Origin: an uncultured euryarchaeote
Lineage (GTDB): Archaea > Thermoplasmatota > Poseidoniia > Poseidoniales > Thalassarchaeaceae
DNA length: 9,463 bases
NCBI GenBank assembly: GCA_937876055.1
Contig: CALEIW010000001.1
Span: 1-9,463 of the forward strand
Reading direction: 5' to 3'
In this document: positions 7,197-9,463 of the stretch, one piece after another
Position numbering within the stretch: position 1 is the first letter of the stretch
How the letters are laid out: every line of letters starts with the position of its first letter
Translations under genes and position numbers: made by a program
Notes under the pieces: model-generated
The model's database searches: none
Told to the model about the DNA's origin: nothing
The model's input: only the letters and a program-made list of their open reading frames with translations

Positions 7197-7206
7197 CGAA
7201 AATAAC
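7197..7206 (+). promoter_or_regulatory. Possible promoter element in the spacer before the formyltransferase
   Basis: The 78-nt spacer 7168-7245 is the only gap inside the plus-strand run from aspS onward that is large enough for a promoter. It contains CGAAAATAAC, a purine-rich plus AT-rich stretch resembling a BRE/TATA pair. This would place transcription start near 7228, leaving a short leader in which GGGGAT (7234-7239) could be a weak ribosome binding site. The same 10-mer occurs at 6522-6531. The assignment is tentative. Confidence 0.3.
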
Positions 7207-7245
7207 GGGTATCAATGACCCCTTCGCAAACATGGGGATAGTACA

Positions 7246-7986
7246 ATGGGAGTTAAGCCAAGTTTCGCATATTTGCTCCTAAAGGAGCACCCCTATGGAA
7301 GAGAAATGTTACGACAGATTCTCTCAGAAGGATTCATTCCGAGTATCGTAATATCGGAGGACTCAGCGATTGCTGATGAAGAAAGAGAGAAGTTTCTCAA
7401 ACGCATCGAAGGAAATCCAATCGCTCCGACAATTGAGTCGCAGTTAGCCGATTTATCGACTCAAGGAATTGGGGTTCCTCACGTAGAAGTTGCGATCCAT
7501 AACTCTGAACAGGTAATGCCACATATTGCAGATTTACCACTCGATCTAATCGTTTTTGGAGGAACTAGAATCATTCGTGGAGAAATACTTGACCATCCTA
7601 AAGAGGGGGTAGTAAATTCTCATCCGGGACTACTTCCTGATTGTCGTGGCTCTGCCTCTCCAGCATGGAGCGTTTACCACGATATCCCAATAGGTAGTTC
7701 TACTCACTTTTGTGATAATGGAATCGACACTGGAGATTTGTTACTAAGAAGAGAAGTTCCGGTCAAGAGAGGCATGACATACGAGGATCTGTGCTACGAA
7801 ACACTGGTTCTTGCTGGTGTATTGATGAAGGAAGCCCTGATGGGGTATGAAGAAGGACGGTGGGATGAGATGCGACACCCACAGGGAGAGAGTGAACATC
7901 CTACTTTCAGGAATGCTCCAGAGGATGTATTGCAGGTTGTTTATGAGAAACTTGCAGAGCAAAAATATGCGCATTATATTGACTAG
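7246..7986 (+). CDS. Formyltransferase-family protein (folate-dependent, substrate unknown; sugar N-formyltransferase-like)
   Basis: A 246-residue protein of the formyl_transferase fold shared by PurN, methionyl-tRNA formyltransferase and sugar N-formyltransferases, which move a formyl group from 10-formyl-tetrahydrofolate to an amine. The catalytic triad is intact: Asn124 and His126 in NSHPGLLP, and Asp161 in GIDTGDLLL. The stretch LPDCRGSASPAWSVYHD followed by DTGDLL resembles sugar N-formyltransferases and the Fmt core more than PurN, which lacks the tryptophan. The protein has no C-terminal OB domain of the kind that full Fmt uses to bind tRNA, and archaea do not formylate initiator Met-tRNA, so Fmt activity is unlikely. 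The ATG at 7246 gives a sensible N-terminal beta strand (FAYLLLKEHPYG). It is the first gene of a tight three-gene run with an 11-nt gap to the next. The fold is confident; the substrate is open. Confidence 0.8.
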   Translation: MGVKPSFAYLLLKEHPYGREMLRQILSEGFIPSIVISEDSAIADEEREKFLKRIEGNPIAPTIESQLADLSTQGIGVPHVEVAIHNSEQVMPHIADLPLDLIVFGGTRIIRGEILDHPKEGVVNSHPGLLPDCRGSASPAWSVYHDIPIGSSTHFCDNGIDTGDLLLRREVPVKRGMTYEDLCYETLVLAGVLMKEALMGYEEGRWDEMRHPQGESEHPTFRNAPEDVLQVVYEKLAEQKYAHYID

Positions 7987-7989
7987 GAG
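7986..7989 (+). promoter_or_regulatory. Shine-Dalgarno site of the SDR gene
   Basis: GGAG overlaps the last base of the formyltransferase stop codon and sits 8 nt before the ATG at 7998. It fixes that ATG as the start in preference to the in-frame ATG at 8007. It is the only clear ribosome binding site I see in the window, as expected for an internal gene of an otherwise leaderless operon. Confidence 0.55.
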
Positions 7990-7997
7990 TTGAATAA

Positions 7998-8795
7998 ATG
8001 AATGATATGTTGAATGAAGGATTTCCTTTTGCTGAAAATGCCTTGGCTGGAAGAACTGCATTAGTTTGTGGAGCTAGCGCGGGTATAGGGCGTGCGAGTG
8101 CTCAGATGCTAGCGCGAGCGGGAGCACGAGTCATAGCCTGTGCTCGAAGTGTTGATGCACTGGAAGAATTAGTAGCGGAACTGCATGGCTCAGGACATGA
8201 AATGCTTGTTCTCGATTTAGAAGATGCTGAGGCCGTTAGGGAGGCAGTTTTGGGATTAGGAATGGTTGAAATTGTAATCAATAATGCAGGAGGTCCACCA
8301 GGAGGACCACTTCTTGAGAACAAATTAGAGGAGTTTGAAGGGCCATTTTCTCGCCATTTGCACGCATCCCATACAATCGCTCAGATTCTTTCTCCAAGAA
8401 TGGCAGAATTGGGTTATGGCCGCTTTGTTAACATCATTTCAACTTCCGTCCGAGAACCGATTGACAATATCGGACTTTCGAATACGCTCAGAGGCGCAAT
8501 GGCCTCTTGGGCAAAGTCACTATCTAGGGAATTAGACCCGTGTATCACCATCAACAACATACTTCCAGGGTTTACTGACACCGACCGACTTGGCTCTCTT
8601 GCAGAGTCAATTTCGCAAAGAACTGGAAAGTCGGTTGAGGACGTTCAAGAGACTTGGATGAATTCTGTCCCTATTCAGCGGCTGATAGACCCGATGGAAA
8701 CCGCAGCCGCTGTCACCTTCCTTTGCTTACCAAGTAGTGGAGGCATTCGCGGTGTTTCTTTGGCTGTCGATGGTGGCAGAATGCGCTCCATTTAG
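7998..8795 (+). CDS. Short-chain dehydrogenase/reductase with non-canonical active site
   Basis: A 265-residue Rossmann-fold SDR. The nucleotide-binding motif is GASAGIG (25-31), with the NNAG motif at 95-98 and a Ser-rich strand end IISTS (146-150). At the place where classical SDRs have Tyr-x3-Lys, this protein reads SNTLR (161-165), so Ser161 replaces the catalytic Tyr and Arg165 the Lys. The rest of the helix (WAKSLSREL), the NNILPGFTDT block (186-195) and the C-terminal VDGG (257-260) are normal. A known SDR subgroup similar to beta-ketoacyl reductase shares this LSNxxR pattern and imperfect tetrad, so this is a family trait rather than decay. Whether it is catalytic by another route is unknown. 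It sits 11 nt after the formyltransferase gene and 13 nt before the LLM oxidoreductase gene. The name 3-oxoacyl-ACP reductase, often given to such proteins, is not justified here. Confidence 0.88.
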   Translation: MNDMLNEGFPFAENALAGRTALVCGASAGIGRASAQMLARAGARVIACARSVDALEELVAELHGSGHEMLVLDLEDAEAVREAVLGLGMVEIVINNAGGPPGGPLLENKLEEFEGPFSRHLHASHTIAQILSPRMAELGYGRFVNIISTSVREPIDNIGLSNTLRGAMASWAKSLSRELDPCITINNILPGFTDTDRLGSLAESISQRTGKSVEDVQETWMNSVPIQRLIDPMETAAAVTFLCLPSSGGIRGVSLAVDGGRMRSI

Positions 8796-8808
8796 TGGGT
8801 TGATTTGC

Positions 8809-9463
8809 ATGAACTTCGACATCTTCTTCTCGATTTCACAAACTCCGGACACCTCCGGACATATACCAAGTGAAACGGAGATGTTTGCTAACTTTCTTGA
8901 CCAAGCTGAGAAAGCAGATGAATTAGGATTCGGGGTTGGTTGGGTTGCTCAGGCACACCTTTCTACCGAAGTTCAGAAGCAGAACTCGAAGCCTGTTGTC
9001 CCCCATTATCCGGGAGAAGTTGGTCTTTGTACGGATTTTTTTCAGGTAGCAACGGCAATGTTTGCTCGGACCAAAAAAATGGAAGTTGGTAGTGCAGTTA
9101 TGTCGATTCTAGCTAGTGGAGGACCAATTCCACAGGCAGAACGAGTAGGGTCATTTCTTGCATTGCATGGAATGAATCCTGAAGAAAAGAGAAGATTGCA
9201 TATCGGTTTTTCAGCCGGCCGCTTCGAATTTATGGCTCGGCCTTACGGAATTGTGCCTCGAGATGAGGTTGAGGAGGCTGCTTGGCCGGCTCTAAGAGGT
9301 CAAATTTTCGCCGAGGCATCTGAGATTTTCCTTAGACTCTTGAATGGTGAAGTGATTTCAAGTGAAATGATTCGAAAGACTATCCTTACCAGAGATAATT
9401 TCCGCTCTGATGAAGATTGGCAGAATGTCCAGGATGCTGCCATGAAAATGCATGGCCTAAGAT
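8809..9463 (+). CDS. Luciferase-like (LLM-class) flavin or F420-dependent oxidoreductase, C-terminus off window
   Basis: The frame is open from the ATG at 8809 to the right edge, giving 218 residues plus one base. The N-terminus MNFDIFFSIS starts with the first barrel strand typical of the family. FLDQAEKADELGFGVGWVAQAHLS (29-52) matches the luciferase-like pattern in which a helix leads to the W-V-x-x-H strand end near the flavin. Another family-like stretch is RLHIGFSAGRFEFMARPYG (129-147), comparable to the R-x-x-x-G-x-x-x-G segment before the middle of the barrel. The family usually has about 330-400 residues, so one third to one half is missing. Members use FMN or coenzyme F420; the visible half does not settle which. 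The start is preceded by only a weak GGGTTGAT (8798-8805). The gene lies 13 nt after the SDR and is probably co-transcribed with it. Confidence 0.8.
   Translation, partial: MNFDIFFSISQTPDTSGHIPSETEMFANFLDQAEKADELGFGVGWVAQAHLSTEVQKQNSKPVVPHYPGEVGLCTDFFQVATAMFARTKKMEVGSAVMSILASGGPIPQAERVGSFLALHGMNPEEKRRLHIGFSAGRFEFMARPYGIVPRDEVEEAAWPALRGQIFAEASEIFLRLLNGEVISSEMIRKTILTRDNFRSDEDWQNVQDAAMKMHGLR

Noticed and set aside
7219..7237. CCCC...GGGG inverted repeat before the formyltransferase
   Set aside because: Only 4 bp with an 11-nt loop, no T-tract and no further pairing; too weak to call a terminator or riboswitch.
7246..7986. Annotation as methionyl-tRNA formyltransferase or PurN
   Set aside because: It lacks the Fmt C-terminal tRNA-binding domain, and its core carries the Trp pattern of sugar formyltransferases rather than PurN; only the family level is supported.
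8843..8861. Direct repeat CTCCGGACA twice, 1 nt apart
   Set aside because: It lies inside the LLM oxidoreductase coding region near its N-terminus and the copies are in different frames; with two short copies it is most likely chance.
1..9463. CRISPR arrays, tRNA or rRNA genes, insertion sequences, phage genes, toxin-antitoxin or defence systems
   Set aside because: No repeat-spacer pattern, cloverleaf-like segment, transposase or integrase motif was seen; all spacers are under 150 nt and nearly all sequence is accounted for by the eight genes.

Overview
The window looks archaeal, most likely a marine Thermoplasmatota of the Poseidoniia (Marine Group II) type, although no rRNA is present to prove it. 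The support is an archaeal-type aspartyl-tRNA synthetase, an archaeal/eukaryal-type TrmI tRNA methyltransferase, a membrane-anchored halocyanin-like blue copper protein, and TATA-like boxes about 24-27 nt upstream of several start codons with almost no Shine-Dalgarno signals, as expected for leaderless archaeal transcripts. The genus-level assignment is inference; the domain-level assignment is well supported.

Layout. Positions 1-2957 (minus strand) are one open frame that runs off the left edge. It encodes a very large extracytoplasmic protein with an N-terminal hydrophobic segment, a thioredoxin-fold domain with a WCGPC active site, a series of Ig/cadherin-like beta domains and a C-terminal membrane anchor. 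A 147-nt divergent spacer (2958-3104) carries one promoter for each direction and a GC-rich hairpin. trmI (3105-3929, plus) converges with a Kv-beta-like aldo/keto reductase (3936-5018, minus); their stops are 6 nt apart inside an inverted repeat. A 92-nt divergent spacer separates the reductase from aspS (5111-6520, plus), followed closely by the blue copper protein (6544-7167). After a 78-nt spacer, three tightly packed plus-strand genes follow: a formyltransferase-fold enzyme (7246-7986), a short-chain dehydrogenase with a non-canonical active site (7998-8795), and a luciferase-like flavin/F420 oxidoreductase cut by the right edge (8809-9463).

How they fit together. Two genes belong to tRNA metabolism (trmI, aspS). 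Two encode extracytoplasmic redox proteins (the thioredoxin-fold surface protein and the cupredoxin), which are not adjacent and are not shown to interact. The last three genes look like one small metabolic operon whose substrate cannot be read from sequence. I see no rRNA, tRNA, CRISPR array, insertion sequence or prophage. There are no gene-free stretches above 300 bases. The least ordinary items are the thioredoxin/cadherin-like surface fusion, the formyltransferase-SDR-LLM cassette, and the altered tRNA-specificity positions in AspRS. I found no convincing evidence of a wholly new biological system.
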